64,000 nucleotides of DNA, taken from Branchinecta lynchi (lineage: Eukaryota > Arthropoda > Branchiopoda > Anostraca > Branchinectidae). Location: positions 3,882,561 through 3,946,560 of the forward strand of contig JAKZAP010000003.1 of NCBI GenBank assembly GCA_023053575.1, given 5' to 3'. Numbering within the stretch: the stretch's first letter is position 1; each line of letters begins with the position of its first letter. This document shows, one piece after another, positions 17,663 to 29,455 of this stretch. The notes below the pieces were generated by a model. The model had not been told where the DNA came from, did no database searches, and saw only the letters and a program-made list of their open reading frames with translations. The position numbers were made by a program, and so were the translations under genes.

Positions 17663-18066
17663 CGAAGAGGGGAGCTCCTCAAAATTCTTAAACTTATCTC
17701 CCTTGTACTGGCAGCTCCCATCATTTAGACACTTCGGTTCCGAACAACAGTTAGGTGGCTCCCTCGACTTATTCTGATGCTCCCAGTCCAAACAATTCGG
17801 GTTGATCAAATCTAGTCCAAAGTCGTGAGGACACTCTATGGCAGCACAGTCGACCGAGCCATCTTCAATACATGTGCAGAAAGAGACGCAGCCATCGTTG
17901 AACTCCTCGCCGGATTTCCGGATCTGACCCTTGTATGAGCAGAATCCGGTAGGAGCCGGTTCGGAGACTGGATTTTCACGGGCCGGTTCGGATTCCGAGT
18001 CGAACATTTCGCTCAGGGCATCTACGCTTTCTTCCTCAGCGGTTTGGTCTTCGCGGGCCTTGGAAT
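17663..18066 (-). CDS. VWC-domain gene, exon
   Basis: Minus-strand exon between acceptor TTCTCTTAG and donor GTAAGT. An acidic linker (DALSEMFDSESEPARE) is followed by a complete VWC domain: FCSYKGQIRKSGEEFNDGC, SFCTCIEDGSVDC, then PPNCCSEPKC. The start of a further VWC domain finishes in the exon at 14882-15062. Its 5' phase (1) matches the 3' phase of the exon at 19167-19502, and its 3' phase (0) matches the next exon. Likely a secreted or membrane-bound extracellular protein. Confidence 0.85.
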
Positions 18067-18616
18067 CTAAGAGAAAAAAAAGATCAAAGAACTTTGAAGC
18101 AGAACTGTTCTGTATAACTCAGCTCAATCGTTAGCTGAAGAATGTGTGAAGACGCAGTGACGGATCAGTCTTAAGGATCAACCGATATCCGCAGACAATC
18201 CGATGTAGTAGTAGTGGCAGTAGAACAGTTTTATTGAAAATAAACATTCTTTTTTCAATAGCAGAACAAAAGTGGGGCTTGCGAGGCTTTGCTAACTTCT
18301 AGGGAAAAAAGAAGAGAGAATGTGGAGAATGAGACCATGTACCGATTGACTCCATCATGGGAAGGCTTCCGCCTCGCAGATTACGGAGAAATTGTGGAAT
18401 TCTAAACAGTTGAAGATGTTCTTGATGGATTTAGCCTAACTGAACCTTCGGCAAGGCATGTTACCAAATCCTCACTTGCGCACGTCCTTGTCCAAGAAAG
18501 ATGTCACCAGCTTAAATATGTGATATATGTCAAACAGGGTGTTCCTTTACTGTACTGGGTTCATGTCAATCAAACTTATTTCCGGCTTTGACCCTTTGTA
18601 TAGGCTAACATTCAAA

Positions 18617-18725
18617 ATGCCCACGATCATAATGCCCACGACTCAAAATGCCCACTAAAAATGCCAACAACTCAAAATGCCCACGACTCAAAATGCTCAC
18701 GACTCAAAATGCCCACGACTCGAAT
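18617..18725 (+). repeat. Short tandem repeat, CAAAATGCCCACGACT
   Basis: About seven units of 15-17 bp in an intron of the VWC gene. A simple minisatellite; the ORF running through it is not credible as a gene. Confidence 0.85.
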
Positions 18726-19166
18726 AAAAGTTTATCTACCAAGGCCTTTTACAACCCATCTACAACCATAACAAGGCCCAGACCTTCCAAAACTTTATTA
18801 GAAGAAAAGGAAAAAGAGAAAGAACCTAGAAAGAACAGAAATCCTGCCTCATACATAAACCGGACGGGATCATTGTTTGCATGTAGAATAGAAATATCAG
18901 GGTGGCAGGGCACCGGCAGGCGCGTGGCCATCCTCCCTCGAGTACCCAGTGAGACTTCGTTTTCATACAGCAGTCGTAACTGACATAGAACTTTCGCTTG
19001 TATGGATAAAGAGGTAGGGTAGTGACTGGTGAAAGCGAAAATTCTTCCTAGCGACAAGGTAGGCGTGGTGGAAGCTGATTAGTCGGGATCGCATGTTTTG
19101 CAAATCCTGTTCGTTTTAACCTTTAAAGTAAGATCGGAATTTGTGAAGGAAACAAGTCAGAAATAC

Positions 19167-19502
19167 CTTCTAGATTAGCTGTATCTCCCTGTTGCTTGAG
19201 CAGTTTGTCAATCAAGGGAAACCTGCCTTCGGTGAAGCCATCATCATTAAAATCAGAAAATTTCGAATTCCCCGCGCTAGCTTCAAGCTGCTCAAGGTCT
19301 GCTGATCGGCTGCGCTTCTCCTCATATACATTGCAACGCTGGACATTAGGGCAGTCTGACGTTTGATTTGATACGCATGAATATTCACAGATGGCTCTTC
19401 CGTTGTCTGCGCAGTGGCAATGCTGACCACACGTGTCGGTATAGTTGCTTCCAACAGGGATGACCGTGTCAGACAGACAGCCTTTGCCCTCTCTTGGTAT
19501 AC
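19167..19502 (-). CDS. VWC-domain gene, exon
   Basis: Minus-strand exon, acceptor TTTCATAG, donor GTATTTC. It encodes a compact VWC-like module (GCLSD, YTDTCGQHCHCADNGRAICEYSC, TSDCPNVQRC), then a basic RSRS site that could be a furin-type cleavage site. An acidic linker (LEASAGNSKFSDFNDDGF) follows. Length is 336 bp with phase 1 at both ends, matching the exons at 24874-25617 and 17663-18066. The donor is weaker than its neighbours, so the exact 3' end is less certain. Confidence 0.75.
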
Positions 19503-19544
19503 CTATGAAAGGATTAGATATTAGTTGCGTTTTTACAAATACCA

Positions 19545-19930
19545 TGGTATCTGATACCACAGTCTAAAGTCGTTTTCGCAGTTACCGTGGTATCTGATAC
19601 CACGGTCAAAAGGCATTTTTGTAGTTATCGTGGTATCTTGCCAGTTATCGTGGTATCTGATATTGAGATACCAGGGTCGACCGTGGTAATTGATCGTGGT
19701 ATCTGAAAAGTCAGCTCATTTTCATCAAATTTTGTCAAATTGGTGGTAAGAAGTTTAGCACTTAGTGATGTAACTGGATATCATTTTTCTTCTGGGATGA
19801 GTTCGGAAAGTGCAATTTCGGCAATAGTTGTTTTTGCAGAGCAACCGTGTATCACATACCACGGTAACCGAAAAAACGACTCATTGCAGATCCAGCAGAG
19901 ATCCAGTTACCGTGGTAACATACCATGGTG
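19545..19930. repeat. Second palindrome cluster, CCGTGGTATCTGATACCACG type
   Basis: At least six palindromic units (for example at 19542-19562 and 19586-19606) in the intron upstream of the 19167-19502 exon. The motif is the same as in 15604-15905, which is also near an exon of the same gene. Confidence 0.7.
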
Positions 19931-20199
19931 TCTGCAAAAACGCTACTATTAAAGATCAGAGCAAAATATGCTCAATACACTGTTACAGAATGATTTTATA
20001 AAGGTCAAGCGGCCACTCAAGCTGAGTCGCTGATCCGACAATTGGTTAGGACACTGACAGATAGTCTTTCCAAAACAGAGCAGTGCATTACTAGAACCCC
20101 CTTCCATCTAAAGTAGGGGTTCCGGCAAAAAAAAAACGGTGACCCCCCCCCAAACAAACAAAAATAAATAAAGAATCGGTGTTAATAACAAGACTTATG

Positions 20200-21310
20200 G
20201 TTTCCATAGGATCCCAAAAATCTAATATTTGATACAGACTTGTTTCTGTTCTTGTTTTCGCCAGATCCAGTCTTCGCCAGGCTAATCATCTGAGAAAATC
20301 ATGTACAGATATACCTCTATAAGCCATATCTATTTTGACGATACTGACCAAAACCTCCTGCATTACTTTTGCCAAATTTCCGGTTTCGGCCGAATTCCGA
20401 GCGAACTACTTGTCCAAAAAAAGAACAATTCAGAAACGAATTCAGCGTATTTTCTTATCCCTATCAAGAACATCTAATCAGCTTGAAATAAAACTTTAGC
20501 TTATACAAAATTTCCGGTTTCAAAAGGATTCCGGACGAATTAAATGTCCGAGTAAACAATGATTGTCATATACAGACTTAGCGTCTCTTCTTAACCCTAA
20601 ATCTGTCATCTAATCAACTTCAAGTAAACTTTCGCTTTTAACAGATTTTCCGGTTTTTCCGGATTCCGGGCGAACTAGTTGCGCGGGTAGGAGATGCCTT
20701 CAGCATACCTCTAAATCGAACATCTAATCAACTTCAAGTACAACTTTTAATTTTAACCAACTTTCCAGTTTTTGCCGGATTCCGGACGAACTACTTGTCC
20801 GGCGAGAGAATGGTTTGTATCATCTTGTTCAGCATGTCTTCTTACCCTATAATCGACTATCACATTAGCTGTTTAAAAATATTTTCTTTGCCCCTTAATC
20901 TGAACCCCCACCCGTAAATGTAGGGGTACAGAGCCCATCTACAAACTTGAACCTTACCCTTGACCCACAGAATCCTCACACCAAGTTTCATCAAAATATA
21001 TCATTCCCTTCAAGAGTTATCGTGCTGACGGACGGACAACTTTTGCGATGTATATGTATATTTTGCTATAATCGACTATCACATTAGCTGTTTAAAAATA
21101 TTTTCTTTGCCCCTTAATCTGAACCCCCACGTAAATGTAGGGGTACAGAGCCCATCTACAAACTTGAACCTTACCCTTGACCCACAGAATCCTCACACCA
21201 AGTTTCATCAAAATATATCATTCCCTTCAAGAGTTATCGTGCTGACGGACGGACAACTTTTGCGATGTCATAGGTATCCCTCCGCTTACGTTTTCGGATC
21301 CCAAAAAGCA
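20200..21310 (+). repeat. GGGATCCC dispersed repeat family, copy 2
   Basis: Starts near ATAGGATCCCAAAAATC and ends near TTACGTTTTCGGATCCC. It carries an internal direct duplication of its 3' part of about 220 bp (about 20850-21060 and 21069-21290). Confidence 0.8.
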
Positions 21311-22535
21311 GTACATTTTTATGATAGAGGCGCCAACAAGGGAAAATCCACCTCAAAAACTTTGATGTAAAATATACTAGACGAACTCTTTAGAGGTCAA
21401 CGGCGTATTTTCCGACACTATTATTGGTAGGCTATTATTGCTATCAAGAATGGTTAGGATGGCGGGAGCTGCCAAACCACGAGCCTTTCATAAATAAGAT
21501 GAACGGACCGACAAGAGCTTCATCCCCTCTTTCTTGAGATGCTGCAATACCGGTGGTCCTTATTTGTTACTGGAAGCAAGTTTTGTATGACTGTTCGGAC
21601 AATTTAGTTTTTCTTATAGATAGTTATGTACGACATAAGGCCACCGTGGTCGTGTTGGCAGTTTAACAACGAAAGTATTGATTTGTATGGATTGATTACA
21701 GAAAGCAAGTTTGTTGGACTATTAGACAAGAATTTCATCGACAAATCGGGATTTTTTTTACGCCAAAGAAACGAATCAAATTCTGTATACTTTCGTCAGG
21801 CGAAGACCGAAAGTTTACTGGTCGATAAATCGGGATTTATTTCACACAAAATCCAATTCTCCAAACCTCTGTCGGGTGTACCCGAAGGTTCAAGTCTCGT
21901 GTAAGTGAAGGGGGAGGGGGGGGGGGGTAGAAAGAAGAAGGGGTAAGTGACCATTCACTGGTAACACGGCGCCACGTGAGTCCATGACGAAAATATAAGT
22001 CAACTCGTTACAGTTCCTTGCGGATTCTCTCACTATCGGAAATTTGCTTCACAAAGTCTGACTAATTCATTGAGACAGCAGTAGATGGTATTTCACGAGG
22101 CCTAACCTTGAACGGCGCCGATGAATATGAAGAGATTCAAACCGGGCAAATATTTATGCACATTATGCCTACTGGGCGTCTACAATAACTGAGTAAATAA
22201 AGTCAATTTAAAGCCATGGTTACTCCGCGATTCGTTCGAATTTTTGGCTCAGTTGCTTTTGCACCCTCTAGGAGAGAGGCTAGGACGGCGCTCAAAAAAC
22301 AGTTCTAATTTACTTACACGACCGTGCGAAGTATCTCAACAATAGAAAAAGAATATAAAAAGAGAATACGGAGGCACAGTAAAAGAAACTGATTTATGTC
22401 AAAAGAAAGCTGCTTTTAAGTTCTTACTTTATTTTAGCTATTTCACTATTTTTACAGTGGCCAAGTGGTCAAAAATTAAAAAAAGGCTCTGGATGTCTGG
22501 GATTTAGTTTACGTGACATATAGGTTACTCCTTTT
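21311..22535. other. Intron DNA, nothing firm
   Basis: A 92-codon ORF at 21626-21904 has no recognisable domain and I do not call it. A poly(G) run lies near 21915-21930. Confidence 0.4.
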
Positions 22536-22537
22536 GG

Positions 22538-22830
22538 TTAAAGGGCGATTTTGGCGATCTACTGGATTCGCTTCCCGAAAAGCAAAGCGAGAATCTGCTC
22601 AGCGCAAGAACAAACGGAAAGTCGTTCCGCCTCAGTTGCACCCTTACAACTTCTGGCTGACTTGCAGAAGTCCCTTTCCACTCGCGAAGTGGATTCGCTT
22701 TCTAAGTGCTGGCGTAAACTACCGGAGCGCGAGAATAGCTCTGGAAAGCGAAGCGAGTTTTAGCCAAAGTTGCATAAAGAGCCGGCGCATAAGCACGGGA
22801 AGCTTTCCAGACCGCCAGAATCGCCCTTAA
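22538..22830. mobile_element. MITE with TTAA at both ends
   Basis: Termini are TTAAAGGGCGATTTTGGCG on the left and CGCCAGAATCGCCCTTAA on the right, about 293 bp. TTAA flanks suggest a piggyBac-type target, although the left end carries one extra A. The small ORFs inside are by-products of the repeat. Confidence 0.65.
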
Positions 22831-23071
22831 GAAGACAGGGCTTGACTCCGGGTCAATTTACTCTGCTACCAAACTATACGGACAGGGAGAGAAACGGGAG
22901 ATTGCCAATGAAACGAGTTACAAAAAGAAAAATAATGCTAGTTCAAAACTTCTCTGCTTTAGTTGTGACCCGAGACAAACAATGATTACGGTAGTAAGTG
23001 AGAGTAAAAAACATGCAAAATCCGACGTTTCCAGAATATCAAGAACGTTATAAAACGTAATAGTGGACTAT

Positions 23072-23161
23072 TGGGACCATCTCCCAGACAGTGTTGTGAA
23101 CGCAAAAACCATCAATCAGTTTAAAGCACGTATCGACTTTCGCCTGGCCGACTTTCATTAA
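23072..23161 (+). pseudogene. LINE reverse-transcriptase C-terminal scrap
   Basis: About 30 codons matching the end of LINE-type RT ORFs: WDHLPDSVVNAKTINQFKAR, then a stop. This is the usual 'W..LP..VV.A.....FK..LD' tail. The upstream RT is missing. Confidence 0.5.
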
Positions 23162-23747
23162 AGTATAATCCGCATTGAAAGGGCCGAGAACACAAACAGG
23201 GCAATACTTTCTTTCCCGAGTCTAAACGCTTTAATCACATATTTACATACTTCTACAACGAAGTTCGGGTTTTTCATTCTCTCAATAATCCACCTACTCA
23301 CTTGTATAAATTATTAAATTCTCACTTACTAATTATTGGACCTAAGTGGTTTATTTATTCGTTTGAAAGTGCAAAACGAATGCGTCGGCTGAATTTTATT
23401 AGAGCTATAGTTCGGTCAATTAGAACAAAAATTTATAAGTTTTGATATTAACTGTGTCCCCAGAAATACACTTGATGACGAACTCTTCGTGCCGACGAAG
23501 AATCTTCATGCAGCTAGCGGAAGACCAGGAAACGTCACCACAGCTGTCACCAACGGACGCTGTTGATTGGTTGACACAGTATTTAAATTATCATTGGGGT
23601 TACGATCTCGTTTCACTGGCGTGGTTTGGTCATATAAAGTTTTGTGGAGGGAGGCCAAAGCCTTTTAGCTGCATTTACGTTATTATTGTTATTGCTGGGC
23701 CAAGTTGCGGGCCAACTGTCTATCAGTGCATAGACATAGTTATTTTT

Positions 23748-24075
23748 TGAAGACAAAAGATGAAGACCAGCCATCGGGGTGTGCTTACCCTCTATGTGGT
23801 AATGGAGTTGACGATTTGGTCCATGTTCTGTGCCGGTGTCCAGAGCTATCTGGGTTAAGAAGGGAATTATTAGGAGGTGAGGTTATGTTACTTCCTGACA
23901 TCTTAAAGAGCACGACGCTAAGCGTTCTATGTAAAATTGGCAGATTTGTTGATGGTGTGGTGAAATTTCGAGAGAGCTTTGGCGAAGTTTAGTTCACGTA
24001 AACTTATTTTGTTTCGTTGTTTTATATGTATTGTCTTGTATATGGCCTTTGGCTTCGCATACAATTATTATATTA
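23748..24075 (+). pseudogene. LINE 3' end fragment (Cys/His tail plus 3' UTR), copy 1
   Basis: An ORF with 'CAYPLCGNGVDDLVHVLCRC' followed by PELSGLRRELL resembles the C-terminal zinc-knuckle-like region of LINE ORF2. The 3' part (TATATGGCCTTTGGCTTCGC) matches the TATGGCCCTCGGGCTTTTTA 3' ends of the fragments at 56923-57245 and 57485-57895. Confidence 0.6.
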
Positions 24076-24873
24076 TACATGTTACCAAAATCAGTTTCCC
24101 GACTTCGATTCGTTTTTCCTGCAAAAACAGTCGGTAAAAATGACCAGCCAGTCGGTAACCTTGCCGTCCCCCACACATTTTGGCTAGTAACGACTCCGCT
24201 GGTGCGTACAAACTTTGTCAAGATGAATTCTATGTACAGGTATTGTACATAGAAAGTACAGGGTACACTCTATGTATAGGTAAGCTTATTTGAACACTTT
24301 TTAACTGTTCCACCCAGGTTCCACCCCATTGGCTTTGTTACTTGCATATAAAAAAGTAAAATGGAAAAGAAAAATAACAAACTTGATATCAGCCAACTAT
24401 TTCCGGGTTATCCTGGCATAAACTTGAAGTAGAAATTCAATTAACTTTCTTTGATATCAAATTTACTAGAAAGGTCCTTCCTCTTTTGAAGGCACCTGCA
24501 GGTTCGGACCGCCATCTTGTCTATTGAAGGTGCTTTGGTGCTGGCAAACTTTTCAAACTATAAAAAGCAACCAGGTGTCAGTTGAGTCACTTACACCTTT
24601 GAATGAGCAAATATTCAAAAAGTGACAAAAGCTTGAGTAGTTATTACAAGTATACGTAGTAAAAAATCCCTGGTTTGGGTTTAGTTTTTTCTTGCGCGAT
24701 CGTTCACTGTTAGCAGACGTTCACATAAGCATACCTTTACTATAAACAGAATTCTTGGAACCCGAGTCTCAAAATAAAAACAAAAACCAATGGGTGATGA
24801 AAATTAAAGGTTTCCGGTCAAACAGAATTCCACCAAAATCCAGATTTCCGGCGTAAATAAGTGGGAAGCTCAC
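24076..24873. other. Intron DNA, nothing recognised
   Basis: Only a short imperfect palindrome around CTATGTACAGGTATTGTACA (about 24231-24285) stands out. Confidence 0.4.
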
Positions 24874-25617
24874 CTGTCGCCTTCGTCTCCAGAGCGATGG
24901 TACTACTGCTATTCCCTCCAAGCTCCAACCGTACAAAGACCTCCTGCTCTCCTCTCGTAACGGGAATTTCGACTCCAACCTGTTTCGGATTACTCGAATC
25001 GTGAATCACGTCAAACGGACTAATCTCTTCGGATTCCCAATTAACCAAGTCCAGACTCCTTAGAACACGCACAAAACCCGGCACAGATCTAATATTCGCC
25101 AGGTCTTGCGAATCAACAGAAAATCGCATTGCGACACGCTGTGTTCCAAGAAGATCAATTTGATCAATTCTCGGTGCTTTCTTCGCCGCTGGGATCGCTG
25201 CGATCGTAGTTCCGTCTACCGACTTCAGAGTGGTAGTTGGCTCAACCAAAAGCGTCACAGCGTTCCCTTTTCCGAACTGTACCACAGTCTGGGTAGTTTC
25301 GGGTAGCGGGCGGGTAGTTGTAGGGGGCTTTGATGAAGAGAACTCGACTACTTCTGCAGCCTCTTCCGTGTTGTTTTGTCCACTACAGACAAGAATAGAG
25401 CAGCAGGGGTCATTCGGGTCTTGTTTAGCCAGGCAATCCCCAGCGCCTACGTGGCGCAGTGGTGGGCATCGAGGGGTGCATTCGACATCACCAAAGCCCA
25501 TACATTGGCAACGCTGTTCACACCCGTCGAAGAATGTTTCCCCCCGACGATAGGTGGCTCCTTTGAAGGTGCAGCCGTCGGTAGACACGGAAGGTTTGGC
25601 GGTCGTGCTCGGGGTTG
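24874..25617 (-). CDS. VWC-domain gene, large exon (VWC plus beta-rich domain)
   Basis: Minus-strand exon, acceptor ATTTTTTAG, donor GTGAGC, 744 bp, phase 1 at both ends. A Thr/Ser-rich linker leads into a full VWC domain: GCTFKGATYRRGETFFDGC, EQRCQCMGFGDVEC, PRCPP, then DPCCSILVC. A second Thr/Pro linker (KPPTTTRPLPETT) follows, then about 110 residues that look like a fibronectin-III-like or related beta-sandwich (VAMRFSVDSQDL...VNWESEEI...EVFVRLELGG). Insect proteins annotated as putative epidermal cell surface receptors combine VWC and FN3-like domains, so this could be of that class. Confidence 0.85.
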
Positions 25618-25687
25618 CTAAAAAATAAAAATTAACCTTAAAGCCGGACTTCACTGGGGTTGCGCAACTTGAAAAGACAACACGCTA

Positions 25688-25875
25688 AGAGCGTGTTCCA
25701 CCCTACTACATATGACGTCACGAATTCTGGCTTCGTGGCGTCAAGGCTGGAACAAATTTTTAAATATTCACCAAAATATCATGCCACGGGCTAATCCGGC
25801 CAATCACATTACAGAGATTCATAGTTACCGAAGTTACCGTAGTTACCACTTTTTCGAACTACCAATACTTTCCCT
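25688..25875. repeat. Foldback repeat family 'GTTCCA', copy b (partial)
   Basis: Starts AGAGCGTGTTCCACCCTACT, then carries the GACGTCACGAATTCTGGCTT and CAAGGCTGGAAC signatures of the family. Confidence 0.65.
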
Positions 25876-26290
25876 GTGAAATTAGCAATTTTTTGGTTGG
25901 CACTGTCGACTCCTTTCTCGGAGGCGGAGGTTCGAAGCAAAGTATTTGAACACTGTCCGCGCCGTGGTTAAAAAGTAGGAACAGCCAAACAAATGAAAAG
26001 GAGCCCAAAGAAAAGATACCTGTTTGCCTACCAAGTCTTCCAAAACAAAACAAAAAAAAAACTACATGCCATATTTTTAAAAGAATGGTCGGCGACCCTG
26101 AATATTTCGTTGAAGTTCGCGCTGCTTAACTGGCAAACTCCACTCGGCCAAAAACTGCTAAAACGCGTAGCTGCAGAACAAAGCAATAGCGAAGGGCGGG
26201 GATTCCTGAAGCTTATAGCTCCATAGGGAGAGCTTGTGACGACTTAAAAGGCAGAATAACTAAGATGGGTCGTTATAGAAAGATTGTGTT
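25876..26290. repeat. Dispersed repeat R, copy 1 (degenerate)
   Basis: Its 3' part (GCTTATAGCTCCATAGGGAG, AAAAGGCAGAATAACTAAG) matches the repeats at 39055-39535 and 63150-64000. Confidence 0.55.
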
Positions 26291-26384
26291 AAAAAAACAC
26301 TAAACAGACTGTTTTTGTACGATATAAATGATGGATTAGAAAACTTACATTAGACCTGCAACGGAATATGCATGCAGCGTTTGA

Positions 26385-26720
26385 CATGCCTCGCTGAGGC
26401 TGACTGCCGAGCAGGCTGATAAAATCGAGACAGTTCAGAAGCGAGCATGGAAGATAATTCTTGGGCCGTCATAGACTGACTACGAGTCCAGCCTTTCAAA
26501 ATGGACCTAAAGTCACTTTGCCAGTGCAGATAGCAGCTACTGATGGAATTTGGGATGTCGCTATAGTGTTCCGAGCACCACAGGGGAATTCTACCAGACT
26601 TCCAGAGCCCAAATCGCGAGCAAAAAACGCGATCTTCGAAAAAAATCTGACAGCAGCTGCTAGAAAATACAACCAGCTGCCTCGTCAGAGAGATTTAAGT
26701 CCGTTGTACCGTACTTTGTG
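26385..26720 (+). pseudogene. LINE reverse-transcriptase thumb remnant
   Basis: The translation DKIETVQKRAWKIILG is the classic LINE thumb motif 'IE.VQKRA.+IILG'. A stop codon follows within ten residues. About 200 nt later 'RKYNQLPRQRDLS' resembles the ORF2 end. Clearly decayed. Confidence 0.6.
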
Positions 26721-26924
26721 AAAAATTACAATTCGACTACTTGATTGATTGACTTCTAATTGCTTATAAATATAATGACCTTGATTCGTAAGTGTATTGA
26801 TTTGCAAGTGTATTATACCCTGTTCTTATATTGAAAATCTTATGTTCTCACTTTTAAGAGACGGAAATATGTGAATGATTGAGATGTACAAACTGTGCCA
26901 TGGCGCCTGCCGAGAACTTGGCTG

Positions 26925-27115
26925 TTTTCAACCGAAATAATCAAAAAGCCATCGTTTCAAAATTAATTTAAGATTTGACAAAGATGTTGACCGTTTGGAA
27001 ACATAATGGTCATCCCGTGGAACTCCCTGCCAGATGCTGTAGTTAGCGAAGAGACGGCCAAAGAGTTCAGAAAAGCTGTAGATACCATTCATCTGGACAC
27101 ATGTTTTCGGTCTCA
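26925..27115 (+). pseudogene. LINE ORF2 tail scrap
   Basis: 'VIPWNSLPDAVV' followed about eight residues later by 'FRKAVD' matches the 'W..LP..VV.......F+..L+' tail of LINE RT ORFs. No other coding remains. Confidence 0.45.
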
Positions 27116-27762
27116 AAATTCCGTAGAGAATTTTGGTTTTGTTAGATTTCTGAATACCAAAATTTGTCCCTAAATGCGTTTGTGTTTATTGTAAATCAAG
27201 AGGCATGAAAGCTTTTATTAAAAAATAGATTTATTTATCGATTTAGATTTATTTATAGATTTATTTAGCATGTTCACCCAACCTTATTCGCCGGCCAGTG
27301 CGATTTAAGGTAATTTAAGGTTTAAGGATATTATTTATTATTACATATATTATACATACTTAGTTATTTATAATCCTAAACATAGGACCCTTCAATACGT
27401 CCCTGACCGTTCGATTCATTCTCATTCCGGGATCTCAAAAGATGTAACTTTTGTTCACCCTAATGGCACTACACTGAGTTTTGCTTTTGTTGTCAACAAA
27501 TATCTGTAGCTGCAGATTAAACTCGGAACAACAAATGCAACAAAACTCATTAACTTGCGATAAATGTCCCAAAATAAATGCTGGTATACAACTATCTAAC
27601 ACCTGGGTGCACGAATGAGCAGGATACGACCTGCCAGCGTTCCTCTCAGACCGACGGACAGAATAGCAACATTCTACAGGTATAATTCCAACAAGATTCC
27701 AGTTATAAAACATTAAGTACTTTTCTTGAACTTCTGAGCATGTTCATTTTAAGTCCTTTAAA

Positions 27763-27860
27763 ACGGTCAGTGACTTTCTTACGCAACTGGAACTACCCGT
27801 CATTCAGTTAGTGCCAAGGTTGTGCCATTCCGTGTTAATGAAATGCCGACTTGAATTTTA
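27763..27860. repeat. Dispersed repeat shared with 30818-30905
   Basis: About 90 bp starting ACGGTCAGTGACTTTCTTAC, similar to ACGGTCAGTTACTTACGTAA at 30818. No coding. Confidence 0.55.
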
Positions 27861-27879
27861 AGCAGATTTCAACTCCTAA

Positions 27880-28106
27880 AGGCCCATTCACGACGGGTTT
27901 TAGCTAACACTCGGTACCAGCCAGTTCCGGAAATCGCTCTGAGACCGAGAATTAGCTCGGTTTCTGCCGTTCGCAATTGATATTGGTGCCAGTTTCGGGT
28001 ATCAGCTAGTCTAACACACAAGCTGAAATCAGTTCAACTTTTCAGGGTACTAGCCAATCACATTACTTAGGAGAATACTCAGGAAAGTTCCGTTGTGAAT
28101 GGGCCT
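27880..28106. mobile_element. Harbinger-like MITE (227 bp), 3-bp TAA duplication
   Basis: Termini AGGCCCATTCACGACGG and CCGTTGTGAATGGGCCT, flanked by TAA at 27877-27879 and 28107-28109. The 3-bp TWA-type duplication fits PIF/Harbinger. Confidence 0.8.
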
Positions 28107-28898
28107 TAAACAAGAAGCCTAACTGCAAAACAACAAACCAACTTCACACTGAAACCGTCACATCATAAAGCTTAAAAGATACCTAAAACTTATTCAGTCC
28201 TTTACGGTATCTCTATTGAATTATAGGCTTCAGAAATCCCTGGCCGATCCGAGTTTGCTACACAAGCAGCGCAAAAGTCGCCGACAGCTTCGAGGTCCGC
28301 CGCAACTATTAAAACAATATGGACATGACAAGTTTCAAGAACTAATTCTTTATTTGGAAAACTTGGTAGGCAAATACGTCTGCCTTGTGTTTTGGACTCA
28401 ATTTCTATTGCTTGGCTTTTGCCAATTTTAACACGGTGCGAACAGTTTTCAAATATTCTGCGCTGAACCTACGCCTCGAATAGCGGAGTTCTGGACAGAG
28501 TCGACCGGCGGTTCCAAGAATAGCTAATTTCAAGTGGAAAGTATTAGCATTTTCGAATAACGGTATTTTAAAACCAATATTTTGAAGTAAACATTTCTAG
28601 TATTAGTCGTGCTTTAAAGGTCACGTCATGCCAAGTAGTGTTTTCAGTATAGTATGGTGTTTCCAAGTAAGTTCCAGTATAACTGACTATTTTGAAGCTC
28701 GGCTCCTAAATTACACACCACCGACTGTTTTTTTTTTCCTCCTCGAGACCTATTGTCACGATAAATGCGGCAAGATTTGCATAACCGACTTAAATATTAA
28801 TCAGCGCCTCGAAAACATATATCAGTAGAATGATGCGTTCCGTAATAACATGACGTTCTTCTCTAGAGCTCCCGAAGTCCTGAGCCGCTGACATTTTA
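28107..28898. other. Intron DNA, nothing recognised
   Basis: Small ORFs at 28216 and 28628 have no domain or codon pattern I can support. Confidence 0.4.
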
Positions 28899-29286
28899 GT
28901 GTTCTAACCAGAGCAAAATAATACTAGGGAGTAGCACCAAGGCTTGACAATATTGACACACACTTAAACAACAGCGTACTAGCACCACTAGCTATAGAGA
29001 ACGTCCCTATTGAAACTCATTCATTCGTTCACCAACGCCCGTTTACAAAGCATGGGAAGCAGGCCCGTCTCCAAGAATTTATTTCGGAGGGGGGGGTTAC
29101 CTGCTGGTCGGACAAAAAAGTAAAAAAAAAACATAAATCAGAGGGAAAAGCCTATAGAAATCGTTGTTTTTGTATGTTTCGGGGGGGGGGGCAACCCCCT
29201 AACCGCGCCCCCCCTGGATACGGCCTTGATGGAAAGCATTGGTATTGGCGCTACTCCCTAGTGTTATTTTGCTTTGGTTCTAACAC
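28899..29286. mobile_element. MITE, family X copy 2, hosting a nested hAT MITE
   Basis: Termini GTGTTCTAACCAGAGCAAAA and (complement of right end) GTGTTAGAACCAAAGCAAAA, both continuing into CTAGGGAGTAGC. A 169-bp MITE sits inside at 29060-29228. Confidence 0.75.
29060..29228 (+). mobile_element. hAT-type MITE with G-runs, copy 1
   Basis: Starts CAGGCCCGTCTCC and ends GGATACGGCCTTG, flanked by 8-bp near-duplicates ATGGGAAG/ATGGAAAG. A second copy in inverse orientation is at 54888-55069. Confidence 0.8.
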
Positions 29287-29455
29287 CTGTACTGGTACCG
29301 CGTGACCTTTGACCCGCGTTGACCCTTGACGTCAACACAGCCTTGTCGCTAGCAAGTGCGATTTAAGGTAATTTAAGGTAAAATGTGGAATTTCGTTAAA
29401 ACAAAAAGAGCAATAGAGTTATAGAAAGCGCCAGAGATGCCAGCGGCATACAAAC

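Noticed and set aside
21626..21904. 92-codon ORF as a host exon
   Set aside because: No recognisable domain and no supporting splice context or homologous exon.
22513..22985. ORFs of 70-105 codons
   Set aside because: They lie in or next to a MITE with inverted ends and have no domain signature.
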